Shown: piece after piece, positions 20,159 to 29,139 of the stretch | Position numbering within the stretch: the stretch's first letter is position 1 | Layout: every line of letters begins with the position of its first letter | DNA from: Stictocephala bisonia | Lineage: Eukaryota > Arthropoda > Insecta > Hemiptera > Membracidae | NCBI GenBank assembly: GCA_035578905.1 | Contig: JAQJVL010002572.1 | Location: 1-64,000 of the forward strand | Length of the DNA: 64,000 nt | Direction: 5' to 3' | Position numbers and translations under genes: made by a program | The notes under the pieces: model-generated | Databases searched by the model: none | What the model saw: the letters and a program-made list of their open reading frames with translations, nothing else | What the model was told of the DNA's origin: nothing

Positions 20159-20752
20159 TTGACCCAGCTGCAGCACTTTCCACTACTTCCGTGCTTTGCA
20201 TATACTTTAAACTTGATTGTTGAGAGCTGTTTAAACAAATCTGGTTGTACTGCCGTAATAAAAAAGGCCAAGGAAATCGTCACCTGGTTCAAGCAAAGCG
20301 TTGTTGCCAGTGATGAGCTACGTAAGGTGACAGATAAAGAAGTCATACAATCGGTTCCAACAAGGTGGAATTCAGTATTTTACATGCTTCAGCGGTTTAT
20401 TGAACTGAGACCCTTCATCAATGACATAACTAAACGCCACTCTAAAGCTCCTCCAATGCTAACGGCCTCTGAACTTCAAGATGTAAACGAGCTCATTGGT
20501 TTATTAGAGCCGTTTGAAGCTGCCACTAAAAAGATGAGTGGCGACGAATACCTAACGACCAGCTAGGCTATCCCAATAGTTACCATCATAAAGAAGGAAT
20601 TGGACGAAATGATCGTAACGAAGCCATCAACAATAGATGTTTTATCTGAAGCAAAAAAGGAAATGACTAAAAGATTTGGTCAAATTGAACATTCATTCTT
20701 AATGGCTATTGCCACTGTCTTGGACCCAAGATTCAAAAGAATGTATTTTTCT
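20159..20752 (+). pseudogene. hAT transposase remnant (unit B)
   Basis: ZBED/hAT-type catalytic-domain segment: LPCFAYTLNLIVE, AKEIVTWFK, VPTRWNSVFYMLQRF, then after an in-frame TAG (20564-20566) IPIVTIIKKEL and LMAIATVLDPRFKRMYFS. The BED finger, the N-terminal half and the C-terminal dimerisation domain are missing, and no terminal repeats are seen. The same TAG is in every unit, so it was dead before amplification. Best-preserved copy, with the VPTRWN motif intact as in unit C. Confidence 0.85.
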
Positions 20753-21422
20753 GGAGCAGGCTTTGCGGAAGACCATTCTGCTGTCTTCCACCGAGAGTTT
20801 GGATTGCATAGATGTGACGGCACCACCACCGGACCTGATCTCTCCAATCCAATCTCCCATGAAGACTGCTACAACCACCACGATGCCTTCCACGGTGGCG
20901 AAGCCTTCTACGCTGGCCAAGACGCTAACATCACCCCAGCGCTCTACAGTTGCGAAGCCCTCTACGGTGCCCAAGACTCCATCACCCCAGCGCCCTTCCC
21001 AGAAATTCCTCAGCCTTCAAAACCTCCGTAAATCCTGTAACACATCCAGAACTCTTTGCTCCTATACTTTCCTGAAAGGGCCAAAGAAAGGGGAAAAATG
21101 CGGCGGAGCAAGTGCAATTTGTTCGGTATTTTGTTCAAAACACCAACCAAAGAAACCTCGCTCCGTCGCATTGACTCCTTCCACCACTTCCGAGCCCTGT
21201 ACGAAGTTGCTGATAAACCGATTGAAGAGAGGCAAGCGATACTTCTTCGTTCGGATGGTTGACCACTATAGGGTAAGATTGATGTGTGATGGCGTTTATT
21301 ACACATTGCTCCTACCTCTTGGCATGGAACACCCTGAACGACCAAGTAGTCACCACTACCTCATCCGCAACTTGGATGGGCACGCAGAGTGGAAGCAAGC
21401 CCCAAAGTGTACTACTTGTTAG
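20709..21422 (+). CDS. beta (unit B), 237-codon frame
   Basis: Full open frame including the C117/C131/C142/H145 motif; first in-frame ATG at 20859. Substitutions relative to unit A include F193C-type changes in the C-terminal part. Confidence 0.6.
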   Translation: MPLSWTQDSKECIFLEQALRKTILLSSTESLDCIDVTAPPPDLISPIQSPMKTATTTTMPSTVAKPSTLAKTLTSPQRSTVAKPSTVPKTPSPQRPSQKFLSLQNLRKSCNTSRTLCSYTFLKGPKKGEKCGGASAICSVFCSKHQPKKPRSVALTPSTTSEPCTKLLINRLKRGKRYFFVRMVDHYRVRLMCDGVYYTLLLPLGMEHPERPSSHHYLIRNLDGHAEWKQAPKCTTC

Positions 21423-21554
21423 TTTACTTTAAGGTTTGCCACAAATGGCCTTTTTCAAGGCCTAAAAAAATTTAACATTCTACAGAGTGTAGAATGTTAC
21501 AATTTTTTATATCTGAAGGTTGACCTTGAAATACATCCCCACCACTTTCTATCC

Positions 21555-22083
21555 TATAAAAGCGAGCAGCGTTTCAGTTGTGGTATCCACTTCGAGAGCT
21601 GACTTCACTCAAGAAACAAGTCCTCTCTTCCTTGGATATTGGAGTACGGCACTGCAAACCGGCTCTATATCCATTACCTTCAAAACATCTGAATACGGCA
21701 CTGCAAACTGGTTCAATGTTTTACTTCCTTAGATATTTGAGTATGGCACTGCAAACCGGCGCTATATATCTTTCCCTTTAAACATTCGAGTACGGCACTG
21801 CAAACCGGCTCAATGTTTTTCTCTTTCCTTTCTACCTTGACTTGTTTCGAGAAAAATGAATGGGGGATCAACTTCGGAGCAGAGTCTAGCTGTTACAAAC
21901 TCACGTCTCAGTGGAGACTGGGTGTGAAGACCTCCAGCAGAGCCCTAGCTGTTACAAGCTCACGTCTCAGGCGAGACTGGGTGTGAAGACCTCCAGCAGA
22001 GTCCTAGCTGTTACAAGCACACGTCTCTGGCGAGACGGGGTGTGAAGACCTCAAGCTCACGTCTCTGGCGAGACAGGGTGTTT
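21555..22083 (+). repeat. TATA box plus non-coding tandem repeats (unit B)
   Basis: TATAAAAG at 21555-21562, four GTACGGCACTGCAAACC-type repeats, then GTCTC..GAGAC repeats to 22083. The initiator site reads TTCAGTTG, with GTTT just upstream instead of GCTT. Confidence 0.75.
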
Positions 22084-22444
22084 AATTCGTATTATTAAAA
22101 TAATCTACTTACCCTATTCCCCATATTATTTGTACTAATCATATATGTTTTCTCTTTCAGGAAAAATTTTGTCTTCCTTCTTCCTGTTGTGTCTTTTTCT
22201 GTAGCTGCATGTTTTCTCTTCTTCCTGTTCTGTCTTTTTCTGTAGCTGCATGTTTGCTTATGCTTTGAATGCTAAACACTAGTGTTTCTTTCTTTCTTTT
22301 TTCTAAGTTTGGAATGACCTTGACCTTTGACCTACAAGAGCGGTCAGTTATTACCCCCACCCGGTCAGTTACTACCCCCACTTCAACAATTGTCAGTACT
22401 ATATAAGGACGTTGCTGTGTCCGAATTAGCATTATTGGGGAGAT

Positions 22445-22700
22445 ATGGCTGCACTTATAATTCTTAGAAGAAAAGCTAGGTCCAGGGAGGAGTTGGTGAA
22501 AAGTAATAGAGAGTTTACAGAGCTATTGTCCAAGTATACAAAAAATGTATGCTATAGTCGAATATTCATGTTCTACCGTAAATGGTGTACAGTGTAGTTA
22601 TAGCAGCAAATTAACGAAAACATTGCTTCCCATGTGGTCTGTACAGTATACTAGAATGTTTGACTTTCTAGCTGACATAACAATTTATGTAACACCGTAA
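22445..22700 (+). pseudogene. gamma (unit B), +1 frameshift
   Basis: One extra A in the A-run near 22541-22546 shifts the frame at KYTK-M; all other units have the shorter run. A homopolymer length change could also be a sequencing error. Confidence 0.7.
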
Positions 22701-23027
22701 ATTTTTATTTTTAGGAAAACGTCAAATTATAATCATTTGTAGTACAAATGTTTTATAATTTGACAACGATTTCCGCTTCTTTCAAATTACCTTGAACTTT
22801 ATTTTTAACTTTATTCTTCAGAACAATTAAGAAGTGTTATAAGTAAAAGGATCTAGCGTTACATGTTGTGTCACAGAGTTCATGGTCAAGATGAGTGTTT
22901 TTAAAAAAAACCTTCTTGTACAGAACAATTTCTTTCAAATTGTTCTGTACAAGAAGTTTTTTTGTTTTATTTTGTGTTTTTGTTTTATTTTTTATTAATT
23001 TTATTTACAAATATATAATGTACAACT

Positions 23028-23426
23028 TTAATCTTCGCTGCTACTATCTCCTGCAAAAAGCCTCTTCCTAACATACAACAGCCTCCTGCAGCAGTTTGCT
23101 CGGCCCCTTTCAATGTCATTGACATCGAGGGAGGTAGTCGGTGTTCTGGGTGATGTAGGCGGTGATGTAGACGATGATGGACTTGGTGCTCCATAGGTCC
23201 ACGAAGTTGTTGAACTTGGAGACCCAATGTTCCACGACGTTTCGACCACGGGTGTTGTCGCCTGGCTGTCTGAGGTGGTTGAGGGCAAACTACCTTCATC
23301 CGAAACGTCGTCGTTGATTTCACCGACGAAATCCATAGGGAAGTTGTCGTCCTCGTCTACTTCACTATTCACAATATGGGGAATATTTCTCCCTTTGTTG
23401 CAAAATACATTGTCTGTGGGAGCCAT
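23028..23426 (-). CDS. delta (unit B), 132 aa, unknown
   Basis: Reads on the minus strand from CAT 23424-23426. The N-terminus is acidic (EVDEDDNF, INDDVSDEG), the middle Ser/Thr/Pro-rich (SPSSSTSPPTSPRTPTTS), and the C-terminus basic with CC and an SSED end (ERGRANCCRRLL, VRKRLFAG). This composition suits a regulatory or nucleic-acid-binding phosphoprotein, but no family is recognised. AATAAA on the minus strand and the H1' hairpin (22912-22956) lie downstream. Unit B has a Y in place of F in the SWTFG segment. Confidence 0.6.
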   Translation of the reverse strand: MAPTDNVFCNKGRNIPHIVNSEVDEDDNFPMDFVGEINDDVSDEGSLPSTTSDSQATTPVVETSWNIGSPSSTTSWTYGAPSPSSSTSPPTSPRTPTTSLDVNDIERGRANCCRRLLYVRKRLFAGDSSSED

Positions 23427-23620
23427 TTCAACAAAATGAACTGTTTTAAAAACTTCAACTCCTTAAGTAACGCAACAGTAAATGGAAGGGGAAATGCTGA
23501 ATTCTGTGATTGGTTTGTTAAGATACATTACTTGATAGTGACGTCATCATGTATATAAAAATAACAATCGCTGACTGAATATCATTCTTGGTTGGACTTT
23601 CCAAGACTCAACAGCTAAAC

Positions 23621-25357
23621 ATGTGTATCTGCAGCATTTGTTGTCAAGAGTTCAACGATGAAATACTTTTGCTTATTCATTATGAATTATTTCACACTTT
23701 AGAAGAACGAGAACAAAGAAAACCCAGTGTTATAAAATATGCGCTAGCAACTAGTCTCAAAGTAGAAGTTTTAGCACAGGCGTTGGATAGATCATCAGTA
23801 AGACATTACAAAATTAAAAACACTTTACATTACAATCTGCAAGAGTTTTTGAGTAAAGGGAAACAGTTGGTGATAACAACATTGAAGAATGAACAAAAAA
23901 TACTAAACTTTATAAAATTTGGAATAATACTAGACGCAGTATTTACAAACGTTGAAAATGAACTTTCACCACGAGGATTTATCACAAAGAATAAATCTAT
24001 TTTAGTGACAACTGATGTTGAGGAAATTATGAAGAATTGATTTTAAAATTAAGTGAACATGAAGGAAGAGGATCCGGATGGAGTTTACTCTCTGTAGTAG
24101 GTTTAGATATTAGAGTGCATAAGCATGGTTATGGTGATCGAGGAAGCAGCTACATACCATTACCTAAGAGATCTCAAGCACGAAGGCATGTATCAATGTG
24201 CAAAATGTTGACAACAAATGTTTTTACTATGCAATGTTAACAAAATTCATAGAAGGTGATAACAGTGTTAGACCTGACTGTAGATATGAAGAGTTAAAAC
24301 ACAAGTATAATTTTAGAGGTGTAGACTATCCCACCTCACTAAGTGATATAAAACGATTTGAAAAACAAAATCCTAGAACGTCTGTACATGTTTTTGGTTT
24401 AGACTCTTCAAATAATGTATTTCCATTACAATCATCACCTATTGAAAGAAATGACCACACGGATTTACTACTTATCAAAAGCGGTAATGTGTCGCACTAC
24501 GTTTACATACAAGATTTCAATAAACTGGTTGCAAAACAAGTGTCTAAGTCAGATCATTGTGTAACAGTAGTAAACGTTGTTTCTGTTGCAAAAGAGGTCG
24601 AACAGGAGGAAATAGCTGGTTAATAGAGCATCAACGTCTCTGTAGTATGAAAGATGAGGTCAGAGTGTGTTTGCCCCATCCAATGAAAGCCAGAATAGAA
24701 TTTAACAAAGTCTGTCAACAATATAGAATACCTGTGGTAGTATATGCAGACTTTGAATCATCTCTTCTACCACTAGATGTTACTGATGCTGATCCTACCA
24801 GAAGAACAAAATATCAACTGCATAAACCGAACAGCTACTGTATATTACTGAAATCTACGCTACCTTAAAGTCATTTACAACAATATGGTCTGACATGAAC
24901 TCCGCAAGTGTATCGAGGTGAAGAAGCGCCCAAGAAATTCCTGGATGATCTTTATGAGATAGCTCGTAGAGTTCAACAACTGTACAGTCGAGTAAAACCG
25001 ATGAGTCCTCTAACACATCAGGAAGAGACCACGCATTCAGTAGCAACACATTGTTACCTATGTAACAATATGTTTACAGATATTAATGGTAAGGTGAAAG
25101 ACCATGATCATCTAACAGGTTGTTATAGAGGACCTGCGTTTAACAACTGTAACATTAATTATAAACTTCCAAAGTTTATTCCTGTTGTATTACATAACCT
25201 GAGTGGTTATGATTCTCACTTTATAGTTCCAGAATTGGGTAGAGATAATGGAAGTATTGATGTATTGGCAACAAGCTTTGAGAAATTTATATGTTTTTCG
25301 AAGACTGTAGGAAAAATAAAATTAAGGTTTGTAGATTCACACAAACATAGAAAATGA
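23621..25357 (+). pseudogene. Polymerase 5' part (unit B), broken and truncated
   Basis: Open segments: 23621-24040 (C2H2 finger domain), then up to 24240, with a unit-specific 1-base deletion near 24167 (AAGAGATC for AAGAAGATC). Then 24198-24623, 24557-24868 (Exo I YADFES; TAA 24866-24868) and 24908-25357 (endonuclease VII-like CYLC...KDHDH motif, Exo II). It ends in the next alpha-1 start. Confidence 0.85.
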
Positions 25358-25690
25358 ATACAGATATGGTAATGATTATGTTTGAACTTAAATGTTCACA
25401 ACCTAGGTGGAGTCTGGAGTCTGCACAAATCTTTTTTCGTATGATGCAAATAGCGCAGAGTTGAAAATTTGAAATTTAATTTAAATGACGCGTGGAAGAT
25501 TTGGTACTCATTTTTTGAATGTATGTGGGCGAATCCTAATACAAGAGTAGGCCCCAATTGTTGTACTTGCAATGTTATAAAACATTATATACACGAGTTT
25601 ACTCAATTATTTAAAATAATAGAACCTAACGAGTGTGGAGAAGAAACATACAACAGACTCATGGAGAAGATAACTAACACTAAACTTTAG
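25354..25690 (+). pseudogene. alpha-1 (unit C), frameshifted and shortened
   Basis: 36 codons to TGA 25462-25464. The downstream part has lost bases (AAATGACGCG for AAAGGCAACACAAATAACGCG, and ATTTTTTGAATG), giving extra frame changes. Confidence 0.7.
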
Positions 25691-25837
25691 TTTTAAGTAG
25701 TATAAAGAATTCATTCCTCCCCACCACTTTACATAAACCCCCACCCCAAAGTAGGCTATATATGTGGGTTATACATCTACAACTAGTCACTCTGATTTGA
25801 AATCTCAAGCAAAGAGGTTAACATAGCTAAGAAAAAG

Positions 25838-26149
25838 ATGAACACCAATTTGAAAGTAGTTATGTTTGAACTGAGATTTTTAAAACCAAAGTGGATATCA
25901 ATTGACGAAGAGAAACTATCAGAAATGGGTCAAATAGCTGACAAAGTGGAGGAACTGGAGTTACATGAATTTTGCCATTGCCATGAACTTAAATTTTATG
26001 AAGAAAAGTTTATTAGGCTTTTTGAAAGCTTGCATTGTGAACCCTGTGAAGAGCACACCTACAAGAGATTGCTTGACAGACTGCATGGGAAGGATCGCTA
26101 CATATTACCGGAGATTATAGACCTCACAGAAGAAACAGAGATAAACTGA
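25838..26149 (+). CDS. alpha-2 (unit C), 103 aa
   Basis: Intact; ESLHCEPCEEHTY in the Cys-rich region adds a cysteine compared with the SLLWEPC form of unit B. Confidence 0.65.
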   Translation: MNTNLKVVMFELRFLKPKWISIDEEKLSEMGQIADKVEELELHEFCHCHELKFYEEKFIRLFESLHCEPCEEHTYKRLLDRLHGKDRYILPEIIDLTEETEIN

Positions 26150-26252
26150 ACGAGAGTAGTCAACACTGCGGTTTAGTTTTAAGATTTACTTTTGTAACGA
26201 ATTTATTTGTAAACAAAGAAAGAAAAAATAAAAAAAGAAAAAAGAAAGAAAA

Positions 26253-26305
26253 ACTTCTTGCACAGAACAATTTCTGGAAATAGAAAATTGTTCTGTGCAA
26301 GAAGT
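26253..26305. terminator. H1: perfect 21-bp hairpin after alpha-2
   Basis: Arms 26253-26273 and 26285-26305 are exact complements around an 11-base loop. The core is CTTGCACAGAACAATTT. It lies about 105 bases after the alpha-2 stop. Copies: 19883-19935, 32631-32683, 39011-39063, 45362-45414, 51711-51763 (one mismatch) and about 58061-58113. The same core (C to T) forms the hairpin next to delta. Confidence 0.75.
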
Positions 26306-26326
26306 ATTTTTAAAAAACACTCCTCG

Positions 26327-26521
26327 TGACCTTGAAATCTGTGACGTAATACTAAAGTGTCGGAGCTGATGTCATCACCGGAAGTGGGGTAAGATAAGAA
26401 GCTTAGAGTATAAGGCTGTGACGTCGTGCTTACGCCATCACATGACGTCATGCTGACGTCATCACGTCGTCATGCTGACGCACACAAATGACGTCACACC
26501 CTTATCTTATCTCACTTCCGG
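26327..26521. promoter_or_regulatory. CRE/ETS/GATA block between inverted arms
   Basis: TGACCTTGA (26327-26335) and TGACGTAA lead in. Two 21-base arms (26378-26398; 26501-26521) are near-perfect complements and contain CCGGAAGTG (ETS-type) and GATAAG (GATA-type) sites. Between them lie GTATAAGG (TATA-like, 26409-26415) and a run of TGACGTCA-type sites at roughly 20-base spacing. It drives the hAT/beta side (inference). Copies end just before 20156, 32904, 39284, 45634, 51983 and 58334. Confidence 0.7.
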
Positions 26522-26524
26522 TGA

Positions 26525-27118
26525 TTGAGCCAGCTCCAGCACTTTCCACTACTTCCGTGCTTTGCATATACTTTAAACTTGATTGTTGAGAGCTGTTTAA
26601 ACAAATCTGGTTGTACTGCCGTAATAAAAAAGGCCAAGGAAATCGTCACCTGGTTCAAGCAAAGCGTTGTTGCCAGTGATGAGCTACGTAAGGTGACAGA
26701 TAAAAAAGTCATACAATCGGTTCCAACAAGGTGGAATTCAGTATTTTACATGCTTCAGCGGTTTATTGAACTGAGACCCTTCATCAATGACATAACTAAT
26801 CGCCACTCTAAAGCTCCTCCAATGCTAACGGCCTCTGAACTTCAAGATGTAAACGAGCTCATTGGTTTATTAGAGCCGTTTGAAGCTGCCACTAAAAAGA
26901 TGAGTGGCGACGAATACCTAACGACCAGCTAGGCTATCCCAATAGTTACCATCATAAAGAAGGAATTGGACGAAATGATCGTAACGAAGCCATCAACAAT
27001 AGATGTTTTATCTGAAGCAAAAAAGGAAATGACTAAAAGATTTGGTCAAATTGAACATTCATTCTTAATGGCTATTGCCACTGTCTTGGACCCAAGATTC
27101 AAAAGAATGTATTTTTCT
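26525..27118 (+). pseudogene. hAT transposase remnant (unit C)
   Basis: Same extent and same internal TAG as unit B; K-to-N and E-to-K substitutions only. Confidence 0.85.
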
Positions 27119-27788
27119 GGAGCAGGCTTTGCGGAAGACCATTCTGCTGTCTTCCACCGAGAGTTTGGATTGCATAGATGTGACGGCACCACCACCGGAC
27201 CTGATCTCTCCAATCCAATCTCCCATGAAGACTGCTACAACCACCACGATGCCTTCCACGGTGGCGAAGCCTTCTACGCTGGCCAAGACGCTAACATCAC
27301 CCCAGCGCTCTACAGTTGCGAAGCCCTCTACGGTGCCCAAGACTCCATCACCCCAGCGCCCTTCCCAGAAATTCCTCAGCCTTCAAAACCTCCGTAAATC
27401 CTGTAACACATCCAGAACTCTTTGCTCCTATACTTTCCTGAAAGGGCCAAAGAAAGGGGAAAAATGCGGCGGAGCAAGTGCAATTTGTTCGGTATTTTGT
27501 TCAAAACACCAACCAAAGAAACCTCGCTCCGTCGCATTGACTCCTTCCACCACTTCCGAGCCCTGTACGAAGTTGCGGATAAACCGATTGAAGAGAGGCA
27601 AGCGATACTTCTTCGTTCGGATGGTTGACCGCTATAGGGTAAGATTGATGTGTGATGGCGTTTATTACACATTGCTCCTACCTCTTGGCATGGAACACCC
27701 TGAACGACCAAGTAGTCACCACTACCTCATCCGCAACTTGGATGGGCACGCAGAGTGGAAGCAAGCCCCAAAGTGTACTACTTGTTAG
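27075..27788 (+). CDS. beta (unit C), 237-codon frame
   Basis: Open throughout; first in-frame ATG at 27225. C/C/C/H motif present. Confidence 0.6.
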   Translation: MPLSWTQDSKECIFLEQALRKTILLSSTESLDCIDVTAPPPDLISPIQSPMKTATTTTMPSTVAKPSTLAKTLTSPQRSTVAKPSTVPKTPSPQRPSQKFLSLQNLRKSCNTSRTLCSYTFLKGPKKGEKCGGASAICSVFCSKHQPKKPRSVALTPSTTSEPCTKLRINRLKRGKRYFFVRMVDRYRVRLMCDGVYYTLLLPLGMEHPERPSSHHYLIRNLDGHAEWKQAPKCTTC

Positions 27789-27870
27789 TTTACTTTGGGG
27801 TTTGCCACAAATGGCCTTTTTCAAGGCCTAAAAAAAATGAAACATTCTACAGAGTTTAGAATGTTACAAT
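27770..27870. terminator. Cluster of three hairpins at the beta 3' end
   Basis: First, CCCCAAAGT (before the stop) pairs with ACTTTGGGG (after it), bracketing the stop codon. Second, GGCCTT-TTTC-AAGGCC. Third, the H2 stem around CATTCTA...TAGAATG (27838-27867, slightly decayed here). The best H2 copy is 34220-34250. Confidence 0.6.
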
Positions 27871-27887
27871 TTTTTATATCTGAAGGT

Positions 27888-27946
27888 TGACCTTGAAATA
27901 CATCCCCACCACTTTCTATCCTATAAAAGCGAGCAGCGCTTCAGTT
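27888..27946 (+). promoter_or_regulatory. Promoter of the non-coding repeat locus
   Basis: TGACCTTGA (27888-27896), CCCCACCACTTT, TATAAAAG (27922-27929) and TCAGTT (27941-27946). The TATA-to-initiator distance of about 20-25 bases and the TCAGTT match suit an arthropod core promoter. No ORF of note starts within 100 bases. Confidence 0.65.
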
Positions 27947-28008
27947 GTGGTATCCACTTCGAGAGCTGACTTCACTCAAGAAACAAGTCCTCTCTTCCTT
28001 GGATATTG

Positions 28009-28178
28009 GAGTACGGCACTGCAAACCGGCTCTATATCCTTTACCTTCAAAACATCTGAATACGGCACTGCAAACTGGTTCAATGTTTTACTTCCTTAGA
28101 TATTTGAGTATGGCACTGCAAACCGGCGCTATATATCTTTCCCTTTAAACATTCGAGTACGGCACTGCAAACCGGCTC
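28009..28178 (+). repeat. 4x GTACGGCACTGCAAACC tandem repeats
   Basis: Four copies of a conserved ~24-base core (GAGTACGGCACTGCAAACC plus GGCTC) about 45-50 bases apart, with spacers of A/T-rich TATATC or CAATGTTTTAC type. Short ORFs cross the copies but have stops and no conservation of frame. Confidence 0.8.
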
Positions 28179-28243
28179 AATGTTTTTCTCTTTCCTTTCT
28201 ACCTTGACTTGTTTCGAGAAAAATGAATGGGGGATCAACTTCG

Positions 28244-28446
28244 GAGCAGAGTCTAGCTGTTACAAACTCACGTCTCAGTGGAGACTGGGTGTGAAGACCT
28301 CCAGCAGAGCCCTAGCTGTTACAAGCTCACGTCTCAGGCGAGACTGGGTGTGAAGACCTCCAGCAGAGTCCTAGCTGTTACAAGCACACGTCTCTGGCGA
28401 GACGGGGTGTGAAGACCTCAAGCTCACGTCTCTGGCGAGACAGGGT
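28244..28446 (+). repeat. ~60-bp tandem repeats with GTCTC/GAGAC stems
   Basis: Three full copies and one partial copy of a unit containing CTAGCTGTTACAA, CACGTCTC-aggc-GAGAC and GGGTGTGAAGACCTC. Each copy can fold into a small hairpin. Downstream of a promoter and without an ORF, this could be a structured non-coding RNA (inference). Confidence 0.75.
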
Positions 28447-28499
28447 GTTTAATTCGTATTATTAAAATAATCTACTTACCCTATTCCCCATATTATTTG

Positions 28500-28680
28500 T
28501 ACTAATCATATATGTTTTCTCTTTCAGGAAAAATTTTGTCTTCCTTCTTCCTGTTGTGTCTTTTTCTGTAGCTGCATGTTTTCTCTTCTTCCTGTTCTGT
28601 CTTTTTCTGTAGCTGCATGTTTGCTTATGCTTTGAATGCTAAACACTAGTGTTTCTTTCTTTCTTTTTTCTAAGTTTGGA
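28500..28680 (+). other. 3' splice-site-like sequence and short direct repeat
   Basis: TACTAAT branch-point consensus, then a pyrimidine tract and TTTCAG (ending 28527). Next come two copies of a ~43-bp tract with TTTTTCTGTAGCTGCATG (28540-28622). If spliced, the donor would lie in the upstream repeats; I see no strong donor. Confidence 0.45.
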
Positions 28681-28681
28681 A

Positions 28682-28811
28682 TGACCTTGACCTTTGACCT
28701 ACAAGAGCGGTCAGTTATTACCCCCACCCGGTCAGTTACTACCCCCACTTCAACAATTGTCAGTACTATATAAGGACGTTGCTGTGTCCGAATTAGCATT
28801 ATTGGGGAGAT
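28682..28811 (+). promoter_or_regulatory. gamma promoter
   Basis: TGACCTTGACCTTTGACCT (28682-28700; three nuclear-receptor half-sites in tandem), two CGGTCAGTTA-N-TACCCCCAC repeats (28709-28749), and TATATAAG (28767-28774). ATG at 28812. Copies precede gamma in all units; units D-H have a CCCACAC variant in the second box. Confidence 0.7.
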
Positions 28812-29066
28812 ATGGCTGCACTTATAATTCTTAGAAGAAAAGCTAGGTCCAGGGAGGAGTTGGTGAAAAGTAATAGAGAGTTTACAGAGCTATTGTCCAA
28901 GTATACAAAAATGTATGCTATAGTCGAATATTCATGTTCTACCGTAAATGGTGTACAGTGTAGTTATAGCAGCAAATTAACGAAAACATTGCTTCCCATG
29001 TGGTCTGTACAGTATACTAGAATGTTTGACTTTCTAGCTGACATAACAATTTATGTAACACCTTAA
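28812..29066 (+). CDS. gamma (unit C), 84 aa
   Basis: Intact frame, array-consensus sequence: ALIILRRKARSREEL, ELLSKYTKMYAIVEYS, VNGVQCSYSSK, LPMWSVQYTRMFDFL. Short ATG leader after its own TATA box. No recognised domain. Confidence 0.65.
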   Translation: MAALIILRRKARSREELVKSNREFTELLSKYTKMYAIVEYSCSTVNGVQCSYSSKLTKTLLPMWSVQYTRMFDFLADITIYVTP

Positions 29067-29078
29067 ATTTTTTTTTTA

Positions 29079-29139
29079 GGAAAACGTCAAATTATAATCA
29101 TTTGTAGTACAAATGTTTTATAATTTGACAACGATTTCC
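29079..29139. terminator. H3 hairpin after gamma
   Basis: Interrupted stem: CATTTGTA/TACAAATG inside, then TTATAATTTGAC, then GGAAA/TTTCC at the outside. It begins 12 bases after the gamma stop. Copies: 22714-22774, 35460-35520, 41812-41872, 48162-48222, 54511-54571, 60862-60922. TTACCTTGAA follows. Confidence 0.65.

Larger units (their letters stand above)
18970..25353 (+). repeat. Unit B
   Basis: First compact unit, 6384 bp. Unit-specific lesions: gamma +1 A, polymerase -1 base near 24167, the H2 5' arm changed, and 'ACTTTAAGG' instead of 'ACTTTGGGG' after beta. Confidence 0.95.

Noticed and set aside
24030..24060. Programmed ribosomal frameshift between the polymerase segments
   Set aside because: The first frame reaches its stop before any slippery heptamer, and a second unrelated frame change follows; plain inactivation is simpler.
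26378..26521. MITE with 21-bp terminal inverted repeats
   Set aside because: The arms look like TIRs, but no target-site duplication is visible and the arms are made of recognisable ETS and GATA sites, so regulatory use is preferred.
27376..27711. 111-codon minus-strand ORF opposite beta, and the 91-codon one at 27065-27340, in each unit
   Set aside because: Complement of beta; repeated only because the whole unit is repeated, with no start signals.
28009..28446. CRISPR array
   Set aside because: Repeats are tandem with similar spacers, lie in a eukaryotic context, and have no cas genes.
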